This document shows positions 10,201-22,343 of a stretch of DNA of 64,000 nucleotides, piece after piece (positions within the stretch are counted from its first letter, which is position 1; each line of letters begins with the position of its first letter). Under the pieces are notes generated by a model, which did not search any database, had not been told where the DNA came from, and saw only the letters and a program-made list of their open reading frames with translations. Both the position numbers and the translations under genes were made by a program. Source of the stretch: Dermacentor variabilis (taxonomy: Eukaryota > Arthropoda > Arachnida > Ixodida > Ixodidae). The DNA lies in assembly GCF_050947875.1 (NCBI RefSeq), contig NC_134568.1, forward strand, positions 251,365,767-251,429,766, in the 5' to 3' direction.

Positions 10201-11848
10201 GACCCAAATGCCGAGGAAGTCGTACAAAAATGCGGCGTCATCGTTGCATATATACGTAAGCGCACCGTCGACACGGAAGAAGTGTTGAATGTTGCCGGTC
10301 TTCATTTGGAATATGTCACAATGCGACGAGGTGGAACTCGCAGCTGCGAATGGTGAGAAAGCTCGTTACCACTTTTTCGAGTCATCCAGGCCTGACGGAA
10401 AGTCTGCACGCGTGCAACAAGGCTCAACTGTCTAAATACGAGCTGAGGCTGGCGACAGACTTGATTGAGCTTCTCTCCCCTTTAGAGCAAGCCACGGAGT
10501 TGCTGCAGAAAAGACACGAGACAGCCGGTCTTTTGCTTCCTGCTTTGCGAAATATTGAAGTTTCCCTTGAAAAATCTTAAGCAAATGCACACTCCTTTGC
10601 AAAGAGGCTGCTAAAGGCCTACAGCGTAGCCTGGAGAGGTAGTTCGCAAGCACGTGGACTGACTCTCTCTATTTTTTTTTATTTTTTATGGGCGCCCTTG
10701 TAGACCCACGGTTCAAGTCTTCTTGGTGTTCAGCTGCAAAAGTCGAGCAGATGCGTTCTGTTGTGCTGAGAAGGGGCACTCTTTTGTTAGGGCAGGAACG
10801 TGCCAGCGCCGTCGCGAACGAAGAGTCTGAAGCCGGGCCAAGAAGACTGATGTTTAAAAACATCAAGCAAAATGAAAATGCCCACCAAGCTAATATGCCT
10901 GGATCAATTGCAGGGGAAATTTCTCTTTAACTTACGGAGGAGACTTGCTCAGACACAGTTAAGCCCCTAACCTATTGGAAAGCGAACGCTAGCCGCTTTC
11001 CCTTGCTTTTCCGCCTAGCAAGGGCAGTTTTCACTGTGAATTCGATGTATACGCTGACGTGAGACGCGTGTTTTCCACGGCATCCCTGATAATGACAGCG
11101 AAGCGAAATCGGCTGTCAAGCATCTCTTTCGAGCCGCTCATGTTTTTGAAGCACAACACATAGTTAGGTAGAAGGCGACTGTTTTATCTCACTTTTTTAT
11201 TTTTTTAGAACTGACCATTGAAGCAGCCGTCATTTACACTTCGGGTTTTGAAATCTAAACGGCGAAGCGCTCATTTAGTTCATGACATTTTGTTGCAATA
11301 TTTCGATGAATAAAACCAAAATAAAGCTTCTTTTTGCACCTTGTACTACTTGGGACCTTTATTGCAACATTTAAATATCGCGAGGACACCTAAGCAAAAA
11401 TACGCTATGTCGTCATTTTAGCATTAACATATGTAAGCTTAAACAATATTAAAACATCACAAGCCGTTAAAACATGCTGACCATGCAAATACTATAGGTA
11501 GCGGGAGAACTGCCCCTATGGGAATTAGTAGGGTGGTTGTACTGCACGAGATATGTCACCAAGCTACTATCCCTCGACCTTGGTAACGTATTTTGCATAT
11601 TTTCGCAGTTCTTAACGCGTGTGATGACATCAGCTTTATGGTGCGTTCATCGGTAACTCGATAAAACTACCAAAATTCTTTCCTACGTTGAGGAATTACA
11701 GGAGTGGAATTGAACTGCCCGGCCATTCCTAGAGTGGGAATGGACTAATTTTTTTTACATTCCGAGGAATTGAAATGAATGGAATTGAGGCGAGTTCTAA
11801 TTCCCCGGAATGGAATTGGAATGGAATGGGGTCCATTCCGCAACACTG

Positions 11849-12905
11849 GTGCCATCTAGTCACCACAGGCATGTCTACTGCGGTGTTCCCTCTTCATATT
11901 TTCCGTTTGGGGTTAAAATAAAACAAGATGTGTTGGCGAACTCGCCCATGTAGGCAACATAAAACAAGGCTATAATGCTCGCGCTAGGTTTTTCATACTT
12001 TGGCTCACGGCGCTGATCACAATTTCATGAAATGGCCACCATTTAAGCGTCCTCCTGCATGACGTCCTTAATACAAGCAGCAGCCATCTTGGTACACCGT
12101 AATGAGGTCAGGTGCGAATTTCCTATAATCAGAAACTAACTGCGACCGACCGAGTAGAGCGGAACACGTGCTAAATGCTGTAGAACATGCGGGCTTCAGT
12201 CTCTACTGGGCTTGAAGACGTAAGGCTTGCGAAATAGTGTCAAAGCTCCAGCTCCAGATGCCGTTTCGAACCGGGTACGACTGGCACGATATGCCACCGA
12301 TAAGAGAACCCAAGAAGGCAGTTCATAGATGAGTTGACTGCTTTGTTCAGAACTTTTATTTCTTCCCGTGTTGCTGACGTGCAAGACGCGTTCCTTCTTA
12401 CAAGGAAGGAAAATAATTTAGTGAGCCTTTTGTAGCAACTGTTACCTTGCTACCTACATACTCTTTCATAACATTCGGCAAACACGTCATCGCAACAGAG
12501 AAGCAAATTTTATTGAAAATAACAATTTTAATTTGAACTGAGAATTTAATGGCAATTAATCTTGAAAACTTTAATAAATGAATTTGTGAATGCATCTTCT
12601 AAACTATTTACAGCAATGCTGCAATAAGAAATGAAGCTAAGGCTGCGGAGCAATCTGTGCTGTAACCAGGCTGTCAAAGTAACTCTCATCATTATCACAA
12701 TTAGTACCATTATGCTGGACACAGCTCTCTCGCAGCAACCACTAATGTCTCTTTTTTCCTTTATTGTTTATTTCACTGTCTGTCAAGAAGTGAAAGAAGT
12801 ACACTAGTTCATACAGAGAGTATAAAACACACAAAAATAAAGTTAGAAAGCATCATTCTGAGACCGTAAACGAACACTGCAATACAGTTGCTAAAAGCAT
12901 ACCTG
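11849..12905. other. Unassigned DNA
   Basis: No gene or repeat family was recognised between the hAT right end and the RTE-type LINE end. Confidence 0.35.
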
Positions 12906-12909
12906 TGAG

Positions 12910-13290
12910 GCTATATTATATGTATAGGTTTTATATCGTGATATAAGAATGATGGGTGTAACATTAAGGGATAAGAAGAGAGCAAATTGGGTGCGGGGAC
13001 AAACGCGAGTTAATGACATCTTAGTCGAAATCAAGAAAAAGAAATGGGCATGGGCAGGGCATGTAATGAGGAGGCAAGATAACCGATGGTCATTGAGGGT
13101 TACCGACTGAATTCCAAGAGAAAGGAAGGGTAGCAGGGGGCGGCAGAAAGTTAGGTGGGCGGATGAGATTAAGAAGTTTGCAGGGACAACATGGCCAGAA
13201 TTAGCAGATGACTGAGGTAGTTGGAGAAGTATGGGAGAGGCCTTTGCCCTGCAGTGGGCGTAGCCAGGCTGATGATGATGTTGTTTGACT
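12910..13290 (+). pseudogene. RTE-type LINE ORF C-terminus and 3' end
   Basis: The plus strand reads, with stops, as the end of a widespread tick LINE. MMGVTLRDKKRANW is followed by ILVEIKKKKWAWAGHVMRRQ, RGRQKVRWADEIKKFAGTTW and GEAFALQWA. It finishes with GCCTTTGCCCTGCAGTGGGC and a short GATGATGATG tail. The GHVMRR, GRPxxRWxDEI and LQWA pattern together with a GATG-like tail fits RTE-clade LINEs. The fragment is strongly 5'-truncated and contains at least three in-frame stops. Confidence 0.8.
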
Positions 13291-13334
13291 ACGGAGAACA
13301 TAGGGGCGCTCGCTCGCACTACTTCGTGGGACAA

Positions 13335-13455
13335 TACATACATACATACATACATACATACATACATACATACATACATACATACATACATACATACATA
13401 CATACATACATACATACATACATACATACATACATACATACATACATACATACAT
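13335..13455. repeat. (ACAT)n microsatellite
   Basis: About 30 uninterrupted ACAT/CATA units lie here. The long Tyr/Met/Cys/Val and Tyr/Ile/His/Thr open frames across it on both strands are artefacts of the 4-bp repeat. Confidence 0.98.
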
Positions 13456-13951
13456 AAAGATCACGTCGAGCATATAGCAGAGTGTTAAGCTGGTTGAGGT
13501 GGAGGATTACCTGAAGAGGCAGACGTTACTTACGCGAGAAGAACCAATTTCCAGGTGGTTGATTAAGTGTCACTAATACAAAATTTTAATTACCCACTCT
13601 GACGTAAATTTCTGTCTAAATTGCCAAATTAAAACTAAGAAATTGTGAAGCTATGTCTACTTAGCAGAAATCATAGTAATAGCGCTACTTTCGAGATATT
13701 CACCTGCATACTCTGGCAAAAAAATTCATTACCGTTTCAGTTAAGATCATGCCCAACTGCTTGACGTAGGCTTTTTGAAAACTGTTAGCTGGAACACCTG
13801 CGTATTTCGTAGCAATCTTTGAGGCGAGACACCTCGAAAGTGTCATAGGATTTCTGTTAAGCAAACGTGACTTCAGTACTGTTCGACTTCAACTTCGCAA
13901 TTGATACATGTGCCCTAAAGGAATCATGAAAAAGTTAATTAGGAAATATTT
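13456..13951. other. Unassigned DNA
   Basis: Nothing recognisable was found between the microsatellite and the inverted-repeat element at 13952. Confidence 0.35.
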
Positions 13952-14604
13952 CAACAGCGGAGCTGTTTAAGCTTATAGTTCCGCCGTGGAGCGTTACCAG
14001 AAAACTCAGCCCAACTAAGCGCCGCTTTGCGTTGCCTAGCAACCATCTGCGAGAGCACCGAGCCACGTAACCTCCTCGCACCCCACGCGCGACGTCACAG
14101 GCGAGCGAAAGCTTGGAACAGCCTGCGCGGCGACACACCTCTCGCCTCCTCTGCTCCATGCGTACGTGCTGCTGCCATGGGAATACCGAAGAGAGTCCGG
14201 ACGCCCGAAGAAGAAACGGCTTACAAGGAAGAGCGCCGTACTTCCAAGCGAAAAGCGATGCGTCGCCGCCGAGCTATGGCTGAGAAGTCGAGGATCCCGA
14301 GTTTCAGTCTAGGGAACGCGAGAGTCGGCGCCTGAACGATCGACGTCGCCGAGAAGGCGATCCCGGCCTGCGACTGCTCGAAAACTTCCAGCGTCAAGCC
14401 CACCGAGACAACAACTTAGCAAAACCTAGCATACCTCGCAAAACCTAGAAACAACTTAGCCAAGCCTACAATAACCTCGCAAAACCTGGAAACGACTTAG
14501 CCAAGCCTACCAACAACTTAGCAAAACCTAGCATAACCACGCGAAACCTACATACAACTTAGGCAAGCCACATAAAAGCTAGGTGATCACAAGCTCCGCT
14601 GTTG
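13952..14604 (+). mobile_element. Element with 13-bp inverted ends and Arg-rich ORF
   Basis: The sequence CAACAGCGGAGCT (13952-13964) is perfectly inverted as AGCTCCGCTGTTG (14592-14604). Inside, on the plus strand, an ATG near 14177 opens a frame that starts MGIPKRVRTPEEE and is dense in Arg, Lys and Glu. It breaks near 14335, but Arg-rich coding continues in another frame to about 14410. A degenerate tandem array follows (14405-14575), built from CAAAACCTAGxA and AACAACTTAGCxAAGCCTA blocks. I do not recognise the protein family; Arg-rich repeat proteins of STPR type look similar. No clear target duplication was found, so the class is unknown. Confidence 0.55.
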
Positions 14605-17045
14605 ACGCCAGCCTTGTACCACCAGTGCGAGCCGCGCACGTTCTTTAGTTAGCTACTTGGACATTGCGACGGAGCAAGTAGCGTCCGCTTCATCGCCTGA
14701 ATATGCAGAACAGTGCTGTCTGTAGCAGGCAATCTTTTTTTTATTTAATCACTGCGAAACGGAAAAATAACAACAAAAACTAAAACTAACAAACAAAAAC
14801 TAGTGGTATATGTATGGTCGCTGCGCATTCGTTCACATGGCAAATTATCGATTGCAGGCGACGGGCCATATTCGATGCTGGTCATCTCAGCCATGATTTG
14901 CAGTCAGTTGCGGACACAGACCCATATTCGTAAACACTACAACTCTGTGTAGTAACAGTAGTTGGCCACTCATTAGTGCGCAGTTATCTACAGCGAAAGT
15001 GACCTGCGAATAACGAACACGGGCTGAATTCGCAAAATTATTTTGTTCGTAAGTGCTCGCTGCCATCAACCGGGTGCCTTCGTCAATAATGTCTCCAACA
15101 TAATGATTGGCAGGAAGCTGCACTTAAAGGAAGATTTTTAGCGTAAAAAATTTTGTGGCTACGGGACCTTGATTAGTGCCGACGATTAATCCGATTAACC
15201 GAATACTGTTTCTTTCCTCCGTTTGGCTTAAGCGTTGAGACCTTCCCACCGTACAGGCGACCGCGATCATCAAAGGAACAAGTGCTGACCATTCGCCTAA
15301 CTCTTTCATTTATTCATTTCCGTTATTGCCATACTTCGAGATACAAATCCAGCAGACGTTGGAAGACTAACAGTATCGCACACGAACGGTGATACTCGTT
15401 GAATTGCTTTGTAAAATCGACATAAAATAATTACGGTAATTGGCGAGTTGTTCCTCGCAATGCGAGATGGAAGTTGTGGCTATCACTTGCACTTACAACG
15501 TGTTCGTGTGGCCAGTTCAGTGAGTGGAATGACTAAATAGCGGATATTGATTGGTGTTTCATTGAACAACGGTTTCGAGCTTTCGATTTAGCGTTCTTTA
15601 GTCACTCCTCTGCGCTGACAGTTCACGAGGGAAGAGCGAGAAGCGTAAAGCAGGTGAGTTTTAGGAAAAGTCCCACGCCGACTTTCCGCCAAAGGCACCT
15701 GGCGCAGCATTCCACTTGGATGACTAAAGAAAGATATCAATGTTGCTAAGAAACCGCGATTTCTAAATGAATGACTCCAGTAGGCTGGTTGGCACAACGT
15801 GATAAGCTGTTAATGCCCGCGGCTGTCCTGCAGGTTATTTCCGCTGTACCCGCGTGCTTGTGGCACCCTGACAGACGCGCCATGTAAAGCCACATCACAG
15901 CACTGGAACGTACTGACTCCTGTGTGTTTAGTTGCTGGCACGCGACACTATCTTCTGCGTAGATCAAGTACCGTAAACAGGGCAACATCGCTTGGGACTA
16001 CGGTGGCGTAGTTGTCGACGCCCTGGTCGCGGCTACATTTTTCTCAACCACACACGAAGAGCGAGCGGCGCTGTGCGCGAGGCCTGTTTTCCTTCGTAAC
16101 TCGCGGCAGGCAGATGCCCGAAAATGAGCGTCACCGCGTCCCTCCGTTGCAGCCGTGGACGCCAGAAAACGCGAGGGGGGCTTGCAGAAAAGAGAGCGTG
16201 GGCACCGTGCCTGCAGCTCTAATTAAATGCGACGCAGAAATCAAGATTAATACACGGGCGCACTTGCCGAGGCCCATATTTTCGAGACAACTGGCCCGCG
16301 GCTATCCCTCGAAAGATAAAGGCAAGGCTTGTCAGGAGCAAGCCCAGTTGATCCATCACGGCGTCCTTTTGTCCCGTCTCTTTTCCTCCACGGGTGGGCG
16401 GGCCACTGATTCTGCTCTTGCTTCCTCACTCTTGGCCCTTCGACCGCGCGGCCAGCTGAGCGACGCTCGAGAATCTCACGGTCTCAGCGCGAGACCTGAA
16501 ACAAACACAAAGGCGGCGGCGAGCGAGCCGACGAGATTGACCTGGCCCTGTGTAGTTTACGCAGAGCGGACGAGCCACTGGCAAAAGGCAACGCCGATAC
16601 TGCGGACATCGCGGCAGCGAACGCGCGCGCGGGCTATATACGCAAAGCGGGGACCGCTGGAAGAAAAAACAAACCATGTCGCGCGCAAGCTCAAACACCA
16701 GCCTATATTAGAGCTTTGTAAATACAAAGAACGAAGTAGTCTGTCGCCTCAACGTGTCTATAAAGCCGTCCGCAAGTCTGCGGAGCACAGAAATAGCGGA
16801 AAGGAGAAATCTTTGTTTCTCTCATTATTCTTTCGGGACTTCGCCACTTGGTTTATCATATAGGTTAGAAAATCTGCTAGTCGCAGGAAGTGTTCAATGA
16901 ACTTATCCTTTTGAATAAAGATGCATTGATTGCAACGACTTTTCCTTTTTTTTTTTTTTGGCTCCGTGCTTCGAAACCTTCTGCTGCTTGAGGTATTTTC
17001 GCCGCCCTACCTGACTCGGACTATTTATTTATTTGTTAACTGGAT
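14605..17045. other. Unassigned DNA with a 283-codon ORF of unknown status
   Basis: No repeat family was recognised. The longest non-element frame is 16012-16863 (+), which opens with ATG. Its translation has no recognisable domain, no signal peptide and scattered Arg/Ser-rich composition. The overlapping opposite strand is also partly open in the GC-rich part (16000-16700). I treat the frame as probably fortuitous or as part of a non-coding transcript. Confidence 0.3.
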
Positions 17046-17776
17046 TTAAGAGGAAGCTTTAGCTCGGGTGCTCCTATCTAAATACATGTAAACGGAGAAT
17101 TCATTTTTCTCGGCAACCACTGCACCAAATTTTACAAGGTTTGTTGCATTTAAAATAAAACCTTAAGATCTAGTGACTGTTGGTTTCAAATTTTCTATTT
17201 AGGTCGTCAATGTTTTATTAAAAATTGGCGAAAATTGCAAATTTTCACAAAGCGAAGCTATCAAGTTTACGACTCCGTAACTCAGCAAGAAAATATGATA
17301 TCGCAATTCTGTGAATTGTATCTGATAGCACATCCAAAGCGGACAAATTTGACATCTTACACATGAATCTCAAAAAAATGTATGAATATGTAATTACAAC
17401 TTTTGCAGAACCCTCGTAAACAACGTAACAAATTCACGTAAGATGTAAAATGACATATCAAATTTGTCCGCTTTGAATGATCTAATGGATGCGTTTACAG
17501 AACTGCGATATCTGTTCTTGATGTAGAGCTATAAGTTTGTAAACTTCGTGCTTCTATTTTTTTCAAACATGAATTTTTGAATATCTTTTTAACAAAATTC
17601 AAGCCCTAAATCAAAATTCCGCTTTCAACAGTCACTAGAATTTAACTTTATCTCTCAAATACAACAAACTTCAGTAAAATCGGTCCAGGGGTTATCTCAG
17701 AAAAACGTTTTTGCATTTTTACATGTATTTGAATAGGCCGCGTTGGAGTTAGGCCCGAGCTAAAGCTTCCTCTTAA
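17046..17776. mobile_element. 0.72-kb palindromic element flanked by TTAA
   Basis: The element lies between TTAA at 17046-17049 and TTAA at 17773-17776. Its ends are GAGGAAGCTTTAGCTCGGG (from 17050) and the exact reverse complement CCCGAGCTAAAGCTTCCTC (to 17772). The arms remain alignable inward to about 17400. They share ATACATGTAAA, TAGTGACTGTT, TTTACxACT, ATATCGCAxTTCTGT and CAAAGCGGACAAATTTGA in mirrored order. It encodes no transposase. A TTAA duplication is the hallmark of piggyBac-type transposition, so a piggyBac-mobilised fold-back MITE is the best guess. Confidence 0.75.
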
Positions 17777-19028
17777 GGAGAGGTTGGCGTCTACATGTGG
17801 CACCGACTGCTCCTCTTCTTTAACTTGATATTTGTATTCATAACGGACATAGTGGAAACAATGATTAAAAAAAAACACATAGACACATCACTTCTAAAGG
17901 TCGCGTGCACAAACTATAGATGATCACTAAATATAAACGTTCTTGGGTAGTTGACTCCCCCCCCCCCCCCTCAAGTGAGGTACTCTCCAGAGTTCCTCAT
18001 TCCAAGCACAACCAGGAGCACAGATTTTTGGGCTAGTTGGTTCGTTTCAGTAATACGGGTCATAGCACTGGACTCACACGGACAAGAAAGACGACAGGAC
18101 TAGTGCACGACGTGTCGTCCAACTTGTCCGTGTCAATTCATCGCTATGGCCTCAACTGCTCCAAGCAAAATACTCGCGTGCACTGACGCAAGCGCCACTG
18201 GAACACGAGAACACAAAGAAGCACGCCAACAAGAATATGTGCTATGTTAAAAGAACAAGAACGATACGAGCAAGAAGGAGTATTAATAAAGAAGGAATAT
18301 TAATAAAGAAATCAAAGGAACCAATTATCTGATTCTGTAGCAGTTCGATGTTGCTTATTTCTCCCTGAGAAATATCGCAACAAATTGCTGCAGCGCAATA
18401 GTACAATTCTTGTGGCAACCAGAGCCGGGAAAATAAAACAATATTATATTCTCCTTCAATGTTTATTTTTATTTTTAGCATATTGTTGCTGGACCGAGCT
18501 GTGAAGCCAAGATGGACTGGTTCAGAGGGATCTATGGTGAGAGTGCAACAGAATCGGACGAAAGAAATTGTCCCGTTATACTGGCACAGGCTGTACAGCG
18601 AGGCTGAATATCAAGGATTCCTCGAAGCTAACACCGCCACTATAGCAACTAGGTGTATAGACGGTTTTGTCCCGATGCTTACGATCGAAACCGCAAATGC
18701 CAAACACAGTGTCTGCGTCCTCCTTGTATTTGTGCGTTGTTTGCTTTTATGGCCTTTTGTGACGAAAGAAAACTGCGTACGCAATCAGTGTTTAGGATGC
18801 GTCAATTACGATGCTGCGGGATCATTGTTCAGTCTCTTCCATCTCATCGTGGGATTTCATGACGAGGAGGATGTTGCTAGCTGCAGACGGAACTAGCCTT
18901 GCAGAGGTTGCCGGCAATTTCTCAGCCTCAACGAAGCAATTGCAACTACCCATCAAGCGTGAGACGGTCTGAAATACTTCGCAGTCCAGCTAACAAGACA
19001 AAAACAAGTTGATACGGAACCCAATACG
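17777..19028. other. Unassigned DNA with a small hairpin
   Basis: No gene was recognised. A hairpin pairs ACACGGACAAGAAAGACGAC (about 18076-18095) with the near reverse complement GTCGTCCAACTTGTCCGTGT (about 18115-18134). A C run lies at 17958-17970. The 145-codon plus frame at 18459-18896 is hydrophobic in places but matches no family I know and is probably not coding. Confidence 0.35.
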
Positions 19029-19320
19029 TTGCGCGTTTTCCAAACCAGGACGACCCACTCGACTCGTCATTCACTTACGAACCCTGTATCATGGAGGAAC
19101 TTCAGGAGGAGCCGGATTACCTCTCTCCTAAATATCCAATGTCCTCGCGGGATCATAATATCATTTACATTTGAGTGTAGTGGTGGCTTGTGCTTCAGTC
19201 CATCTATTACTATATAACGTTCTGCTTCAAATTCACGACACTTTAGTATGTAATGTTCAATGTCAGAAAGAGCTTGACAGCGCACACACGACGAGGATGG
19301 GCTAAGTCATGTCCTGCACC
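19029..19320 (-). pseudogene. LINE ORF2 C-terminal fragment
   Basis: The minus strand reads CVRCQALSDIEHYILKC, a Cys-x2-Cys...His-x4-Cys cluster typical of the end of LINE ORF2, then about 50 more codons to a stop near 19067. It abuts the CT tail of the next LINE, so two insertions lie end to end in the same orientation. It is 5'-truncated. Confidence 0.6.
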
Positions 19321-19326
19321 GCAAAG

Positions 19327-19327
19327 C

Positions 19328-19381
<54 letters not shown>

Positions 19382-20370
19382 TGCATAGAAAGGCAGGGAG
19401 GTTAACCAGAGGCAGTTCCGGTTGGCTACCCTGCAGGGAGGGAAAGGTGAAGGGGGATAAAAGGAGAAAGAGAGCGGAAGGGGGAGGTAGCGAGAAATAG
19501 AGACGAGCACGAAAAAACCGCGTACACTACAAAGCGCTAGGGGGCGGCGTTCTTAAAGTCTATCGTGAAGCCCCTTAGACCGCAGGAACCTTAACAACGC
19601 AAGTAAGGCCTTCAGCGCGGATGTTCTGTGGGAGTACTGATATAAAGCTTTGAGTTCTGATAGTGGACGATTGTCCAACGGGTCCAGTACTCTGCTCAGC
19701 ACTTGTCTCTAGGGACTATATCGCGGGCAGACACAGATAATATGTGCGAGCGTTTAATCGATGCTGCATGTGGCGCACGTGGGGCTGTTGGCCATTCCAA
19801 TAAGGAAAGCATACGAGTTCGTAAATGCAACGCCAACCTGGAGGTTTCTCTGGTTCCGTACGGATGCGATATAGAAGAGCGGCATCAGTACTCTTAAATC
19901 CCTCAATAACACAATGTTGATGCGGTGGAGACCACAACTAGGGAAAGTGGCTTAGGATGGCCTTCATCATGCATCTTCTTGCGTCCTGGGGAGCCTTCTT
20001 CGTTGGTTTGAATTGCAGCGATTTGCAGGCCAGTCTTTCCTCAGCCTCACTGACTGCTACGCCGATATGGGAAAGTGCCCACTGGAAAACGATGGCAAAT
20101 CTGACTTTCTGTAATTGCTGAACAGCATGTAATGTGTGCTCAATGCATGTCAATGGGAAAGCCGCGCTATAATAGTTGCCGTGCAGCCTTCCCGTCTGGA
20201 AAGATAACAGCAGGCTGAGGCTGATAGGAATTCAGTTTCCGCAAGGCGGCTGCAATTGCAAGGGCAATGAAAGTATCGCATTTGCAACAGGCAGGCATAA
20301 TAAAGAATACCCATAATAAACAATTGTTGCGGAAACCATCAAAGATGATTGTCATAGTAAGCTGATAGCC
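19327..20370 (-). pseudogene. LINE ORF2 RNase H region, 3' UTR and (CT)n tail
   Basis: On the minus strand, RNase H-like segments run from about 20370 downward: ALRKLNSYQPQPAVIF with a degraded DxKAA motif, then FQWALSHIGVAVSEAEERLA. A degenerate C-terminal region follows at 19716-19937. The 3' end carries GTAGCCAACCGG-like and GGTTAACCTCCCTGCCTTTC strings and ends in a CT run (GA on the plus strand, 19330-19372). Several stops and frameshifts show it is dead. Confidence 0.65.
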
Positions 20371-20838
20371 ATCTGCGGACTGCAGAAATCAAATCCACAC
20401 ACTAGCCATACTTCCGCATTATACTGCTGACGTCAATAAAGGTGTTAGGTGATGCCGGCACAAATTATCGTCAACATGTTTTGGTATACGGCATTACAAC
20501 AGCAGCATGACGACAACAGTATGACGACAGCATGATGATGATAGGAATGCAGCGGCTGCGCACCTCCGCTTCTTTCTCCGCTCATTTACTCCACAGAGGC
20601 TAGATACTGTTCCAACCATTCGCTTTAAGATCATGCAGATCACACAGACTATGGAAGGAAGTCTAAGAGAAACTGCGGTGAGCCGCCAAGATGAAATGGC
20701 GCATCTCGAGAAGAGACGCGCCGCGGACTTTCGTGACGAAGGCGCCTCCGCAATCGTCTGCACAGGTGACGGAGAAGCGCGACATAGCACCACCACCGAC
20801 CACATCATCTAAACCTTGAACTCGTGCGACGGCACGTA
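20371..20838. other. Unassigned DNA
   Basis: No family was recognised. There is a short simple-sequence stretch of ACGACA/GATGAT units near 20508-20545. Confidence 0.3.
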
Positions 20839-20960
20839 CAGGGTCGTCCACTTTTAGATCGACCACGCTTAGCTTCTATGCGCGGTCGCGCCGTCTTCTC
20901 TGGCGCTCCGCGGAGCACGGCCACACTGCGCCGTATTCGTACCAAGAGTGGACGACCCTG
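20839..20960. mobile_element. 122-bp mariner-like MITE
   Basis: CAGGGTCGTCCACT (20839-20852) is perfectly inverted as AGTGGACGACCCTG (20947-20960). The left flank is TA and the right flank is TG, so a TA target duplication with one mutated base is plausible. The CAGGGTCGTCCA-type end resembles Tc1/mariner termini. There is no internal coding sequence. Confidence 0.6.
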
Positions 20961-21197
20961 TGCATCTCAAAGATGGCGTTCGGCGACGAATACGTCATGC
21001 AACGAACTGGGTGGCGCTAGAGCACGCGTCCTCTGCGGCGAAAGACACTCACGCTCGTGTGCGTTGGCATTTATACATGCAGTCGCCTGAGGCGCTCGCA
21101 CAGTGCAATTTTATTTACCCGGCTATTTATTTAAGGATGACAGCAGTTTGTGCTACACAGATGTAGTACAGGTATAAAAATATATTAATAATAATAA

Positions 21198-21453
21198 ATT
21201 GTGCGGGTTAACGTCCCAAAGGGTACGGTAGGTTATGAACCTATGCGGGGCGACGTGTGTAGGGGGTCTCCGGGTTAATTTCGACCACCTCGGGCTTCTC
21301 TGAAAAACAAAAAACAAAAACAAATTATTGAGTTTACGTGCCAAAACCACTATCTGATTATGAGGCACGCCACAGTCTGGGGCTCCGCAATAATTTGGAT
21401 CACCTGGGGTTCTTTAACGTGCACCTAAACCTAAGTACACGAGTGTTTTAGCA
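21198..21453 (-). repeat. Two decayed Ruka-like SINE bodies
   Basis: Two partial copies lie side by side. The first (21198-21300) keeps TTAATTTCGACCACCTCGGG. The second (21328-21453) keeps TTTACGTGCCAAAACCACT, TGATTATGAGGCACGCC and CACCTGGGGTTCTTTAACGT. Both lack the tRNA-like head, and no target duplication is visible. Confidence 0.75.

Positions 21454-22343
<890 letters not shown>

Larger units (their letters stand above)
6990..11165 (+). pseudogene. hAT transposase, inactivated, four or more exons
   Basis: Domains read in order on the plus strand. A BED-type zinc finger lies at about 7005-7095 (CKHC then NLIRHLKRKHE), with an internal stop. Next comes the hAT N-terminal region, with GYKLPSRDDLREK after the first intron. 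Then come LDVRTS, TDNAS (about 7730) and GHSLQLAIKDAI (about 7890-7925). Exon 4 carries the downstream catalytic-domain segment. The C-terminal dimerisation motif VFSTASLIMTAKRNRL reads at about 11068-11118 and ends near LKHN. Intron 1 (7281-7346) has clean gtaagt/ttcag borders and joins in phase. Intron 3 (7931-10200) is gtatgc/tttag. Lesions include TGA at 7883-7885 where families usually have Cys, a frameshift near 10325, and stops near 10580 and 10930. It cannot encode a working enzyme. Confidence 0.85.
5847..11848 (+). mobile_element. hAT DNA transposon, complete ends, 6.0 kb
   Basis: The left end begins CAGTGTTGCG (5847-5856) and the right end is its exact reverse complement CGCAACACTG (11839-11848). 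The 8-bp flanks are GTGCCATA (5839-5846) and GTGCCATC (11849-11856), an 8-bp target duplication with one mismatch. Subterminal regions on both sides are full of GGAATGGAATGG-type repeats (5935-5996, 11700-11835). Such subterminal repeats are usual binding sites for hAT transposase. Inside is a broken, intron-containing hAT transposase on the plus strand with LINE debris in its largest intron. Eight-bp duplications and CAGTGTTG-type ends are standard for hAT elements. Confidence 0.9.

Noticed and set aside
12891..13488. Long Tyr/Met/Cys/Val and Tyr/Ile/His/Thr frames
   Set aside because: Artefacts of the (ACAT)n microsatellite joined to LINE sequence.
16012..16863. 283-codon plus-strand ORF opening with ATG
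   Set aside because: No domain, signal or membrane segment is visible, composition is irregular and the other strand is also partly open. Not strong enough to call a gene.
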